Source of the DNA: F23-B02 sp963640555
Lineage (GTDB): Bacteria; Bacillota; Clostridia; Oscillospirales; Oscillospiraceae
Direction: 5' to 3'
Assembly: GCA_963640555.1 (NCBI GenBank)
Contig: CAVHZB010000082.1
Coordinates: 1-13,696, forward strand
DNA: 13,696 bases
The notes under the pieces are model-generated. The model was given only the letters and a program-made list of their open reading frames with translations, was not told the DNA's origin and did not search any database. Of the stretch, positions 1-6,811 are shown piece by piece. Every line of letters starts with the position of its first letter. Positions within the stretch are counted from its first letter, which is position 1. A program made the position numbers and the translations under genes.

Positions 1-4
1 CACA

Positions 5-15
5 TATACTACAAT
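5..15 (+). promoter_or_regulatory. Possible -10 element(s) ahead of the DUF1002 gene
   Basis: Two overlapping -10-like hexamers are visible, TATACT at 5-10 and TACAAT at 10-15. They would start transcription about 25 bases ahead of the start codon. The -35 region lies outside the window, so the promoter cannot be confirmed. Confidence 0.35.
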
Positions 16-46
16 TGACAGACATCCTTGAAAGGACTGGTTTAAC

Positions 47-916
47 ATGAAAAAAGTAATTTCGCTGATCCTCTGTGCGCTGATGCTCGGCAGCTGCTTT
101 GCCTATGCGGATGCGATCGAGGGCAGCCGCACCGTCATAGGCGCAGATCTTGACGCTGACGATGTTGCCTATGTCTACGAGCAGTTCGGCATAAAGCAGG
201 GCGATGTCAAGGAGCTCACCGTTACGAACGCCGAGGAGCGCGAGTATCTCGACGGACTGGTGGACAGCAGTCTTATAGGCTCCAGATCCATTTCCTGCAT
301 ATACATCGAGGCTCTTGCCGAGGGCAAGGGACTGGATGTCACCGTCAAAAACATCACCTGGTGCACTCCGGATATGTATATGAACGCAATGGTGACAGCC
401 GGCATCACCGATGCCAATGTCAAGATAGTCGCCCCGTTTGAGGTATCCGGAACGGCTGCGCTTACCGGCATATACAAGGCATATGAGGACATTACCGGAA
501 AAAAGCTCGATAATGACGCAAAGCTCGTGGGCACTCAGGAGCTCACCGTTACGGCTGAGCTTGCAGACGAGATAGGCAGCGCGGACTCCACCGCGATCGT
601 AAACGAGCTCAAGCTTATTCTCGATCAGACAAAGGAAATGACCGACGACGAGCTCAGGCAGGAGATAATAGACATTGCGAAGAAATATGATGTCACCCTC
701 ACCGACAGTCAGATCGACAGTCTCATCTCTCTGTGCCGCTCTATGGAAAAGCTCGACATTGACCAGCTCAAGCAAAAGGTCGAGGAGGTACAGCAGTATC
801 TGAAGGATATCGCAGCCAAGCACGGCGAGGTAAAGCAGTTTCTCTCTACCGTTGCCGACACCGTTACGGAGTTCATAAATAAGGTCATAGATTTCTTCAA
901 GGGCATCTTCGGATAA
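47..916 (+). CDS. Secreted DUF1002 (YpuA-like) protein
   Basis: The 289-residue product resembles the DUF1002 family (Bacillus YpuA-like), extracytoplasmic proteins of unknown biochemical role in Firmicutes. Residues 1-23 form a signal peptide: two lysines, a hydrophobic core, then an AYADA segment suited to signal peptidase I. The LGSC at 15-18 resembles a lipobox, so a lipoprotein is a weaker alternative. The family-type segment RTVIGADL follows at about 28-35, and the conserved mixed region runs to about residue 150. The C-terminal part (about 180-289) is rich in charged and heptad-like helices, probably coiled coil, and ends in a hydrophobic amphipathic tail (FINKVIDFFKGIFG). The start is supported by AAAGGA at 31-36, ten bases upstream. 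It is monocistronic and converges on the EamA gene at a shared terminator. The family call is from recognition of the N-terminal half; function is unknown. Confidence 0.85.
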   Translation: MKKVISLILCALMLGSCFAYADAIEGSRTVIGADLDADDVAYVYEQFGIKQGDVKELTVTNAEEREYLDGLVDSSLIGSRSISCIYIEALAEGKGLDVTVKNITWCTPDMYMNAMVTAGITDANVKIVAPFEVSGTAALTGIYKAYEDITGKKLDNDAKLVGTQELTVTAELADEIGSADSTAIVNELKLILDQTKEMTDDELRQEIIDIAKKYDVTLTDSQIDSLISLCRSMEKLDIDQLKQKVEEVQQYLKDIAAKHGEVKQFLSTVADTVTEFINKVIDFFKGIFG

Positions 917-928
917 CTGATGCTTCAC

Positions 929-967
929 AAAAAACACTCTGCATAGCCTCTATGCGGAGTGTTTTTT
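929..967. terminator. Bidirectional intrinsic terminator between convergent genes
   Basis: A 13-bp stem (934-946 with 950-962, one G-U pair) closes a three-base loop. A run of A at 929-934 and a run of T at 962-967 flank it, so either strand gives a hairpin followed by a U tract. It ends the DUF1002 transcript (+) and the riboswitch-SMR-EamA transcript (-). The EamA stop codon (950-952) lies inside the stem. Confidence 0.9.
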
Positions 968-1834
968 CACGCTTATCTCGCTGACTATCGCAGAACCGAT
1001 GACGAGCACCGCGCCGAAAATTCCGAAGGCGGAGAGCTTTTCGCCAAGCACTATTGCCGAAAGGACAAGTGCGAACACGGGGTCTATGTAGCTTAAAACC
1101 GCGACCGACTGAGCCTTGAGTCCCTTCATGCTGCCGAAGTACAGCGCGTATGCAATTCCGGTGTGAACGATGCCCACGACAAGCACCATACCGACGGCCA
1201 GTGCGTCAAGTTTTATATCCGAAAAGCCTTCCGTCACCAGCAGATATGGGATCAGGATGACCGCTGCCGAGATGAGTTGGATTATCGTTTTCTCGTAATC
1301 GTCATCGACCTGTACCTTTTTATTCATTATGACAACCGTCGCGTAAAGTGCGGCGGCAGCGAGCCCGTACAGTATACCCTTCATATCCTGTGCCTGAATG
1401 CCTCCGCCCTCTATCATGCCGGAGACGAATACCATTCCCACTATGGCTGCGGCAGCGCATATGAGCTTTTTGGGCGTTAGCCTCTCCCTGAGCACAAGCG
1501 GAGAAAGCAGGATCACTATGGTCGGCTGCATGTAGTAGCACATGGTGGCAGTCGATACGGCGGTGTAATTGTACGCTTCAAACAGGCATATCCAGTTCAT
1601 ACCCATAACGGCGCCGGTCAGGGCAAGCAGCAGAAGCTTTTTCCCTGCGATGTGCCCGAGTTTTCTGCCCCTTGCAAGCACGAAAAGCAGCAGGAAAGCT
1701 CCGCCGAGCAGTCCGCGTGAAAATGCGAGCAGTCCGGATGAGATCGGTATATATCTCCTGAATATTCCTATCGTGCCGAAGATCAGCATTGAGGAAATTA
1801 TCATTACATACGATTTTTTACTGTCTTCATTCAT
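950..1834 (-). CDS. EamA/DMT-superfamily transporter, third gene of the guanidine-riboswitch operon
   Basis: The 294-residue protein is almost entirely hydrophobic, with about ten predicted membrane helices arranged as two EamA repeats (roughly residues 8-135 and 150-287), the usual length and fold of drug/metabolite transporters of the RhaT/EamA type. The first repeat contains the typical FSRGLLGG segment near residue 38 and a CYYMQPTIVILLSPL helix; the second contains LSYIDPVFALVLSA. The substrate cannot be read from the sequence. The start ATG at 1832-1834 follows AGGAGA with good spacing. It begins 14 bases after the stop of the second SMR gene, so it very likely shares its transcript and the upstream guanidine-I riboswitch. 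That suggests export of guanidinium or a related compound, but this is inferred from position only. The stop codon sits inside the terminator hairpin. Confidence 0.88.
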   Translation of the reverse strand: MNEDSKKSYVMIISSMLIFGTIGIFRRYIPISSGLLAFSRGLLGGAFLLLFVLARGRKLGHIAGKKLLLLALTGAVMGMNWICLFEAYNYTAVSTATMCYYMQPTIVILLSPLVLRERLTPKKLICAAAAIVGMVFVSGMIEGGGIQAQDMKGILYGLAAAALYATVVIMNKKVQVDDDYEKTIIQLISAAVILIPYLLVTEGFSDIKLDALAVGMVLVVGIVHTGIAYALYFGSMKGLKAQSVAVLSYIDPVFALVLSAIVLGEKLSAFGIFGAVLVIGSAIVSEISVKKHSA

Positions 1835-1848
1835 ATATTTTTCTCCTG

Positions 1849-2160
1849 TCAGCTCAATCTGAGCCCGATAACGCCCATAAGGACCATGCCCATGAAAACG
1901 AGCTTTTTGGGGCTCCTGCTCTCTTTAAAAACGAATATCCCGAACAGCACATTCAGCAGCGTTCCCAGACCCGTCCACACAGCATAGGAGATGCCGAGCG
2001 GCAGGGTCTTCGTCGCTATCGACAGAAGTCCGATGCTGGCGCATGAACCGAGCACGGTAAGGATCGTGTATTTGACATTTTTAAGCCCGTTTGACAGCTT
2101 CATGCAAACGGTGAATGCAAGCTCGAAAAAGCCTGCGCAGACAAGAACGAGCCACATCAT
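1849..2160 (-). CDS. SMR-family exporter subunit (second of pair, YkkD/Gdx-like)
   Basis: A 103-residue small multidrug resistance protein with four predicted membrane helices. The conserved membrane glutamate of helix 1 (AGFFELAF, E13) is present, as are the TM3 motif ISYAVWTGLGT and the helix 4 ending VIGLRLS. Length is that of SMR/Gdx proteins (about 105). I chose the start at 2158-2160, where ATGATG offers two starts; the first gives a 4-base ATGA overlap with the preceding gene's stop and has a GGCGGA-type ribosome site. A longer upstream ATG would only add eight basic residues from the other frame. Two adjacent SMR genes recall the YkkCD pair of Bacillus, which works as a heterodimer; paired SMR genes behind guanidine-I riboswitches are established as guanidinium/proton exporters. 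Whether this pair is heteromeric is an inference. Confidence 0.88.
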   Translation of the reverse strand: MMWLVLVCAGFFELAFTVCMKLSNGLKNVKYTILTVLGSCASIGLLSIATKTLPLGISYAVWTGLGTLLNVLFGIFVFKESRSPKKLVFMGMVLMGVIGLRLS

Positions 2161-2504
2161 TCCGCCTTGTCCTCCCCGTCGCACATTTTAAGTCCGATTA
2201 TACCGGCAGCAAGCACCGCCAGCGACACGAGCTTAAGAACACTCACGCCCTCATCGAGAACAAATATGCTGATAACGGTCGTTCCTACAACGCCTATGCC
2301 GGTGAAAACGGCATAGCTCAGTCCTATGCCGAGCTCATTGACCGCCTTTGCGAGCATGAAAAAGCTAACAATGAGTATCACAACGGTTATTATACTCGGA
2401 ACGGGCACCGTAAATCCGTGGCTGAGCTTCATCGTATACGCCCAGACAATTTCCATGAGTCCTGCGGTAATGAGCAGGAGCCATGCAGTATTTTTTTCTT
2501 TCAT
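2157..2504 (-). CDS. SMR-family exporter subunit (first of pair, YkkC/Gdx-like)
   Basis: A 115-residue, four-helix small multidrug resistance protein. Helix 1 has the proton/substrate glutamate at E18 in AGLMEIVWAYTMKLSHGFT, a close match to the Gdx guanidinium-exporter form of this helix. TM3 reads LSYAVFTGIG, with Phe where most SMR proteins have Trp (its partner keeps Trp), a hint of divided roles between the two subunits. The C terminus has an acidic tail (CDGEDKAE). The ATG at 2502-2504 is preceded by AAGGA at 2511-2515. It is the first gene behind the guanidine-I riboswitch, and it overlaps the second SMR gene by 4 bases, implying translational coupling. Predicted role: inner-membrane export of guanidinium in exchange for protons. 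Confidence 0.9.
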   Translation of the reverse strand: MKEKNTAWLLLITAGLMEIVWAYTMKLSHGFTVPVPSIITVVILIVSFFMLAKAVNELGIGLSYAVFTGIGVVGTTVISIFVLDEGVSVLKLVSLAVLAAGIIGLKMCDGEDKAE

Positions 2505-2529
2505 AGCTATTCCTTATAAACGAGAAGCT

Positions 2530-2566
2530 CCGGGAGAGGTATCGTTTTTGCCAATACATCTCCCGG
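2530..2566 (-). terminator. Riboswitch expression platform: terminator-like hairpin
   Basis: On the minus strand CCGGGAGA (2566-2559) pairs with TCTCCCGG (2537-2530), and an inner GTAT/ATAC extends the stem. The 5' arm is the last conserved segment of the aptamer, so ligand binding and hairpin formation exclude each other, as in guanidine-I OFF-state terminators. The tract that follows (AGCTTCTCGTTTATAAGG) is only partly U-rich, so termination may be incomplete. The hairpin ends 15 bases ahead of the ribosome site. Confidence 0.7.
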
Positions 2567-2640
2567 GCTTTTATCCCTCCGTGCAGCGCAATGCGCCGTT
2601 TTATCTCGGTCCAGACGCATTGCTGCCGGAACCCTATAGA
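2559..2640 (-). promoter_or_regulatory. Guanidine-I riboswitch (ykkC subtype 1) aptamer
   Basis: Read on the minus strand, this stretch holds the conserved ykkC blocks in order: CTATAGGGTTCCG, then a stem arm GCAGCAATGCG, CTGGACCGAGATAAAAC, the matching arm CGCATTGCGCTGC (2-base bulge), CACGGAGGGATAAAAGCCC and CGGGAGA. The GGGATAAAAGCCC segment forms the P3 stem-loop typical of the class. One departure from the usual GGTCCGAGAG is an A in GGACCGAGA. The SMR genes downstream support guanidine, rather than ppGpp or PRPP (the subtype-2 ligands), as ligand. It starts about 19 bases after the trxB stop. It should turn on the SMR-SMR-EamA operon when guanidine is bound. A -10-like TATATT at 2646-2651 would start the RNA close to the first aptamer base, but no -35 is visible. 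Confidence 0.93.
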
Positions 2641-2658
2641 ACATTAATATACCGTTGT

Positions 2659-3573
2659 TCAGTTTTCCAGCGCGTCGATATAGCGGCAGGCGGCAAGCGC
2701 CGCGCACGAGCCGTCGGCAGCCGCGGTCGTAAGCTGGCGCACGGTTTTTCTGCGGCAGTCGCCGGCTGCGAAAACTCCGGGTGTTTTCGTCGTACAGCTC
2801 TCGTCAGAATCGGCATAGCCGCCGTCGTCAAGGTCTATCAGCTGCGAGAACACGCCGTTATCCGGTGCATGACCTATCGCGACAAACAGACCCTCCACAT
2901 CGAGCCGCCTGCTGTTTCCGGCATTATCCGTAACAACGATGCCGCTGAGCTCGTCCTGTCCGAGCAGACCGGTGACACTGCTGTTGAGCACAAGCTCTAC
3001 ATTGGCTCTGGCTCTGAGCGCCTCGACGAGCCTTGCCTCGCCTCTGAATTTATCCCTGCGGTGGATGAGATACACCTTGGAGCAGGTATCACTCAAAAGC
3101 AGGGCATCCTGCAGGGCGGAGTTTCCGCCGCCGTTTACCGCAACGGCTTTGCCCTTGTAAAACGCACCGTCGCACACCGCGCAGAAGCACACGCCCGCGC
3201 CCATGAGCTCCTCCTCGCCGGGTATGCCGAGAGTACGGGGTCTTGCACCGGCGGCGATGATGAGCGCCTTTGCCTCAAAGGTGCCGCCGAAATCGGTTTT
3301 AACACGCTTTATATCGCCGTCGAGTTCGACGCCGACGACCTCGTCAAGCTCCAGCTCAGCTCCCTGCTCGAGCACCTGAGATGTGAGCCGGTCGCCAAGC
3401 TCCGCTCCGGATATGGACGGTATCGTGGGGAAATTTTCAACCTTCGGCGACCATGTTATCTGTCCTCCGAATGTACTTTTTTCTATTACGAGAACGCTTT
3501 TGCCCGCTCTCAGTGCGTACAGGGCGGCGGTCAGACCCGCGGGTCCCCCGCCTACGACTATCAGATCATACAT
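2659..3573 (-). CDS. trxB: Thioredoxin reductase-like FAD/NAD(P)H flavoprotein
   Basis: A 304-residue pyridine nucleotide-disulfide oxidoreductase of the low-molecular-weight thioredoxin reductase type. FAD-binding GGGPAG lies at residues 8-13, the redox pair CAVC at 131-134 (with an extra Cys at 129), the NADPH-binding GGGNSA at 148-153, HRRDKFR at 171-177 (arginines that favour NADPH), and the C-terminal FAD motif AAGDCR followed by RQLTTAAADG. Length is normal. I place the start at the ATG at 3571-3573, which has GAAGG eight bases upstream; an in-frame GTG at 3588 has no ribosome site and would itself overlap that site. It follows nrdD by 15 bases in the same operon. Inferred role: passing electrons from NADPH to the redoxin domain fused to NrdD, and possibly to other thioredoxins. 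Confidence 0.92.
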   Translation of the reverse strand: MYDLIVVGGGPAGLTAALYALRAGKSVLVIEKSTFGGQITWSPKVENFPTIPSISGAELGDRLTSQVLEQGAELELDEVVGVELDGDIKRVKTDFGGTFEAKALIIAAGARPRTLGIPGEEELMGAGVCFCAVCDGAFYKGKAVAVNGGGNSALQDALLLSDTCSKVYLIHRRDKFRGEARLVEALRARANVELVLNSSVTGLLGQDELSGIVVTDNAGNSRRLDVEGLFVAIGHAPDNGVFSQLIDLDDGGYADSDESCTTKTPGVFAAGDCRRKTVRQLTTAAADGSCAALAACRYIDALEN

Positions 3574-3588
3574 AGTCTTTGCCTTCAC

Positions 3589-5970
3589 TTATCTGAAAAG
3601 ATAGTTCTTTATCGCACCCGCTCCGGCATATTTCTCGGCACGGTCGCCGTCAACGACGACGAGTGTCGGCGCCTGCTTTACGCCGTAGTGCTTTGCGAGC
3701 TCGATATTTTCCTCTGCCATAATGCGCTCGCACTCAAGTCCCGCCTTGTCGAGGTAGCTGTAAACTATGCGGCAGTTAGGGCAGTTTTCACGCGTAAAGA
3801 GTATGGTGCGCCTGCCGGTCTCGCCCTTGCAGGTCTCCTCCTCGACGGCGGGCTCCTGCTCCGGCTTTGCCTCGGGGTGGAGAGGTCCCTGATGGGTCAG
3901 AACGCTCGTTTCGATATTATACTCCCTGCGCTCTTTGTACTCCTGAGTTTTGCCGGCGTTCCAGTTCTGCACCGGACGGTAGTAGCCGGTGATGCGGCTG
4001 TACACCTCCGCACTCTCGCCGCACTCGGGGCAGGTAAACTGCTCGCCGCTGAGATAGCCGTGATTCTTGCAGACGGAATAGGTCGGGCTTATTGTGTAGT
4101 ACGGCAGCTTGTAGTTTTCCGCTATCTTGCGGACGAGATTTGCCGCAGCCTCCCAGCTCGGCAGCTTCTCGCCGAGGAAGGCATGGAAGACGGTGCCTGA
4201 GGTGTAGAGGGTCTGGAGCTCATCCTGAATATCGAGAGCTGAGAAAATATCGTCGGTATAGCTCACCGGAAGGTGGCTGGAGTTTGTATAATACGGGGTG
4301 TCGCCCTGTGATGCGGTAATGATGTCGGGATACTGCTCAACATCGTGCTTTGCAAGGCGGTAAGAGGTGCTCTCCGCGGGAGTTGCCTCAAGGTTATACA
4401 GGTCGCCGTACTGCTCCTGATAATCCGACAGGCGCTCACGCATATGGTTGAGAACTCTTTTGGTGAAGTCCTGGCACTTGGGGCTGGTCATGTCCGCGCG
4501 TATCCACTTGGCGTTTAGTCCCGCTTCGTTCATACCGACAAGCCCGATGGTGGAGAAGTGGTTATCAAAATTTCCGAGGTAATACTTCGTGTAGGGATAA
4601 AGTCCCTCGTTGAGGAGCTTGGTTATGACATTGCGCTTTACCTTCAGAGAGCGTGCGGCAATATCCATCATCTTGTCAAGGCGCTTGAAGAAGTCTGCCT
4701 CGTCGGCTGCCAGATATGCTATGCGCGGCATATTGATGGTGACGACGCCTATAGAGCCGGTGCTCTCGCCTGAGCCGAAGAAGCCGCCGGACTTTTTGCG
4801 CAGCTCGCGCAGATCAAGGCGCAGGCGGCAGCACATGCTGCGCACATCGGAGGGCTCCATATCGGAGTTTATATAGTTGGAGAAATACGGGGTACCGTAT
4901 TTTGCGGTCATCTCAAACAGAAGCTTGTTGTTCTCGGTAGGAGACCAGTCGAAATCGCGGGTGATCGAGTAGGTCGGGATCGGGTACTGGAAGCCGCGGC
5001 CGTTGGCATCGCCCTCGATCATGATATCTATAAACGCCTTGTTGACCATCGCCATTTCCTCGACGCAGTCGCCGTAGGTAAAATCCTTTTCCTTGCCGCC
5101 GACGATGGCAGGCATGTCCTTAAGGTCGGAGGGAACGGTCCAGTCGAGCGTTATGTTTGAAAACGGCGCCTGTGTGCCCCAGCGGGAGGGTGTGTTCACA
5201 CCGAAGATGAACGACTGTATGCACTGCTTTACCTCTTTATAGGTGAGGTTATCCACCTTTACAAACGGCGCGAGATAGGTATCAAAGCTCGAAAACGCCT
5301 GAGCTCCCGCCCACTCGTTCTGCATGATGCCGAGGAAGTTTACCATCTGATTGCACAGAGTCGACAGGTGGCTTGCCGGAGATGAGTTTATCTTGCCCGG
5401 AATGCCGAGACCCTGCTGGATAAGCTGCTTGAGGCTCCAGCCGGCGCAGTAGCCGGTGAGCATACTGAGATCGTGCAGGTGCAGGTCGCAATTGCGGTGA
5501 GCGTTGCCGATCTCCTCGTCGTATATCTCGCTGAGCCAGTAGTTTGCGGTGATAGCGCCGGAGTTCGAGAGGATCAGACCGCCCACGGAATAGGTAACGG
5601 TGGAGTTTTCCTTGACTCGCCAGTCAAGAACATTTACATAGCTGTTGACCGTTTCCTTGTAATCAAGGTAGGTGTTCTTCATGTTACGCAGCTTTTCGCG
5701 CTGCTTGCGGTACAGGATATATGACTTTGCAACGCCCTCATAGCCGCCGCGTGAAAGCACGGCCTCAACGCTGTCCTGAATGTCCTCGACCGCGACATAG
5801 CCGTCCTTTATTTTCGGCAGGAAGTCGGCAGAGACCTTGAGTGCGATGAAGTCGATGATATCATCGGTATACTCGGTCTCGGTCGCCTCAAATGCCTTTT
5901 TGATGGCACTTGCGATCTTGCTGATGTCGAAATCGACAACTTTTCCATCTCTCTTAATGATCTGATACAT
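3589..5970 (-). CDS. nrdD: Anaerobic (class III) ribonucleotide reductase with C-terminal redoxin domain
   Basis: A 793-residue oxygen-sensitive ribonucleoside-triphosphate reductase. Residues 1-95 are an ATP cone (MYQIIKRDGKVVDFDISK). The core contains a YCAGWS cysteine, an MCCRLRLD cysteine region expected to hold the thiyl radical, and NSSHLPV. A zinc site reads C634-x2-H637...C647-x2-C650, unlike the four-Cys form of the E. coli/T4 enzymes. The glycyl-radical loop is RITGYYRP, with radical G662. After an acidic, proline-rich linker (about 690-715), residues 719-793 form a glutaredoxin/thioredoxin-like domain with CPNC at 730-733 and a cis-Pro motif QAPT near 768. Class III enzymes normally end soon after the glycyl loop, so this is a fusion. 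The start (5968-5970) has GGAGGA five bases upstream; a longer in-frame start would run into nrdG. NrdG, 20 bases upstream, generates its radical. Confidence 0.95.
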   Translation of the reverse strand: MYQIIKRDGKVVDFDISKIASAIKKAFEATETEYTDDIIDFIALKVSADFLPKIKDGYVAVEDIQDSVEAVLSRGGYEGVAKSYILYRKQREKLRNMKNTYLDYKETVNSYVNVLDWRVKENSTVTYSVGGLILSNSGAITANYWLSEIYDEEIGNAHRNCDLHLHDLSMLTGYCAGWSLKQLIQQGLGIPGKINSSPASHLSTLCNQMVNFLGIMQNEWAGAQAFSSFDTYLAPFVKVDNLTYKEVKQCIQSFIFGVNTPSRWGTQAPFSNITLDWTVPSDLKDMPAIVGGKEKDFTYGDCVEEMAMVNKAFIDIMIEGDANGRGFQYPIPTYSITRDFDWSPTENNKLLFEMTAKYGTPYFSNYINSDMEPSDVRSMCCRLRLDLRELRKKSGGFFGSGESTGSIGVVTINMPRIAYLAADEADFFKRLDKMMDIAARSLKVKRNVITKLLNEGLYPYTKYYLGNFDNHFSTIGLVGMNEAGLNAKWIRADMTSPKCQDFTKRVLNHMRERLSDYQEQYGDLYNLEATPAESTSYRLAKHDVEQYPDIITASQGDTPYYTNSSHLPVSYTDDIFSALDIQDELQTLYTSGTVFHAFLGEKLPSWEAAANLVRKIAENYKLPYYTISPTYSVCKNHGYLSGEQFTCPECGESAEVYSRITGYYRPVQNWNAGKTQEYKERREYNIETSVLTHQGPLHPEAKPEQEPAVEEETCKGETGRRTILFTRENCPNCRIVYSYLDKAGLECERIMAEENIELAKHYGVKQAPTLVVVDGDRAEKYAGAGAIKNYLFR

Positions 5971-5990
5971 TTTTATCCTCCAATTATCTC

Positions 5991-6689
5991 TCAAACACCT
6001 CTTACCTCGACCGCCGGGATATACTCCCGAATGGCGTCGGCCAGTGCGTGCATTTGTTTTTCGTCGTAAGCGGACAGCCCGTCGCCTAAAACGAGGTTGC
6101 CCGAATCCTTGAACTGCTGCAGATAATATTCCTTTGCGCCCCTTATCCACTTGGCTGCCTCTATGAGGCTCTCCCTTGTGTGTATGCCCTTTACCACGGT
6201 AGTACGGAACTCATAATCCACGCAGCCGGACAGCAGAAAATTCTTTGACTCCTCCACCGGCGCAAGGTCAAAACGCTCGAAGCCTATCGTTCCGGCATAC
6301 AATCCGGGTGAATTTTTTATATCCATCGCCACGCGGTCAACAAGTCTTTTCCCGACTATCTCACGCAGAAGTGCGGGATTGGAGCCGTTGGTATCCAGCT
6401 TTATCTTATACCCGAGCTCCTTCACCCTTCTGAGAAAGTCCGGAATATCCTTATGCAGCAGCGGCTCACCTCCGGTGACCGCAACTCCGTCAAGAACGCC
6501 CCGCCGCCTGCGCAGAAAATCAAACACCTCGTCGTCCGTGAGGTAATCCTGCGTCATCTGCTCCGGCAGCACGAGCATTGCGTTGTGGCAGAACGGACAT
6601 CTGAAGCTGCATCCTGCCGTGAACACCGTGCAGGCTACCGTTCCGGGATAGTCAAGCAGCGTTAATTTTTGAATACCTGTTATCTGCAT
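5991..6689 (-). CDS. nrdG: Anaerobic RNR activase, radical SAM glycine radical-forming enzyme
   Basis: A 232-residue radical S-adenosylmethionine protein. The [4Fe-4S] motif CSFRCPFC (C27, C31, C34) and the SAM-binding TGGEP (about residue 80) are present. The N terminus MQITGIQKLTLLDYPG is typical of the longer clostridial/archaeal form of the anaerobic RNR activating protein; the E. coli form is only about 155 residues. It forms the glycyl radical on NrdD (G662) by reductive cleavage of SAM. The start has AAGGAG at 6696-6701. It is the first gene of nrdG-nrdD-trxB, the reverse of the nrdD-nrdG order of enterobacteria. NrdR-like boxes and a TTGACA promoter precede it. A generic pyruvate formate-lyase activase is the alternative, but the neighbouring nrdD makes NrdG the better call. 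Confidence 0.93.
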   Translation of the reverse strand: MQITGIQKLTLLDYPGTVACTVFTAGCSFRCPFCHNAMLVLPEQMTQDYLTDDEVFDFLRRRRGVLDGVAVTGGEPLLHKDIPDFLRRVKELGYKIKLDTNGSNPALLREIVGKRLVDRVAMDIKNSPGLYAGTIGFERFDLAPVEESKNFLLSGCVDYEFRTTVVKGIHTRESLIEAAKWIRGAKEYYLQQFKDSGNLVLGDGLSAYDEKQMHALADAIREYIPAVEVRGV

Positions 6690-6717
6690 ATCCTGCTCCT
6701 TATAATCAACGGTCTAA

Positions 6718-6746
6718 ACAATAGCATAAGGCTGAGGGCTTGTCAA
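6718..6746 (-). promoter_or_regulatory. Promoter of nrdG-nrdD-trxB (P1)
   Basis: On the minus strand a perfect TTGACA (6746-6741) is followed after 17 bases by TATTGT (6723-6718). Transcription would start near 6711, about 20 bases ahead of the nrdG start. It lies immediately downstream of an NrdR-like box at 6754-6769. Confidence 0.7.
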
Positions 6747-6753
6747 TAGAAAA

Positions 6754-6769
6754 CCACAAAATGTAGTTA
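6754..6769. promoter_or_regulatory. NrdR box (proximal)
   Basis: CCACAAAATGTAGTTA matches the NrdR box consensus (acaCwAtATaTwGtgt) at most of its core positions, including the C..A.AT.T.G frame. Its centre lies 42 bp, four helical turns, from the next box. NrdR is the widespread dNTP/ATP-sensing repressor of bacterial RNR genes; it is not encoded in this window. Confidence 0.7.
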
Positions 6770-6795
6770 TTTTTACCGGTTTGTAACCCATTCGA

Positions 6796-6811
6796 CCACT
6801 AAATATAGTGG
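6796..6811. promoter_or_regulatory. NrdR box (central, near-perfect palindrome)
   Basis: CCACTAAATATAGTGG fits the NrdR consensus core at nearly all positions, and the symmetry extends outward to GACCAC...GTGGTC (6795-6812 and beyond). Its dyad centre is about 6803.5. It overlaps a -10-like TATATT on the minus strand, as expected for a repressor site. Confidence 0.82.

Noticed and set aside
92..103. LGSC lipobox in the DUF1002 protein
   Set aside because: The downstream AYADA fits signal peptidase I and matches the usual form of the family; lipoprotein status stays possible but is not called.
3574..3588. GTG start for trxB five codons upstream
   Set aside because: No ribosome site ahead of it, and the GAAGG serving the internal ATG overlaps it.
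2326..4200. Long plus-strand open frame (624 codons)
   Set aside because: It lies opposite trxB and the 3' part of nrdD, both with intact catalytic motifs, and its translation shows no recognisable domain. The GC-biased third codon positions of the minus-strand genes leave few stops on the opposite strand.
5971..6150. 60-residue upstream extension of nrdD
   Set aside because: It overlaps the 3' end of nrdG in another frame and reads as arginine-rich noise. The start at 5970 has a strong GGAGGA site and gives the standard ATP-cone N terminus.
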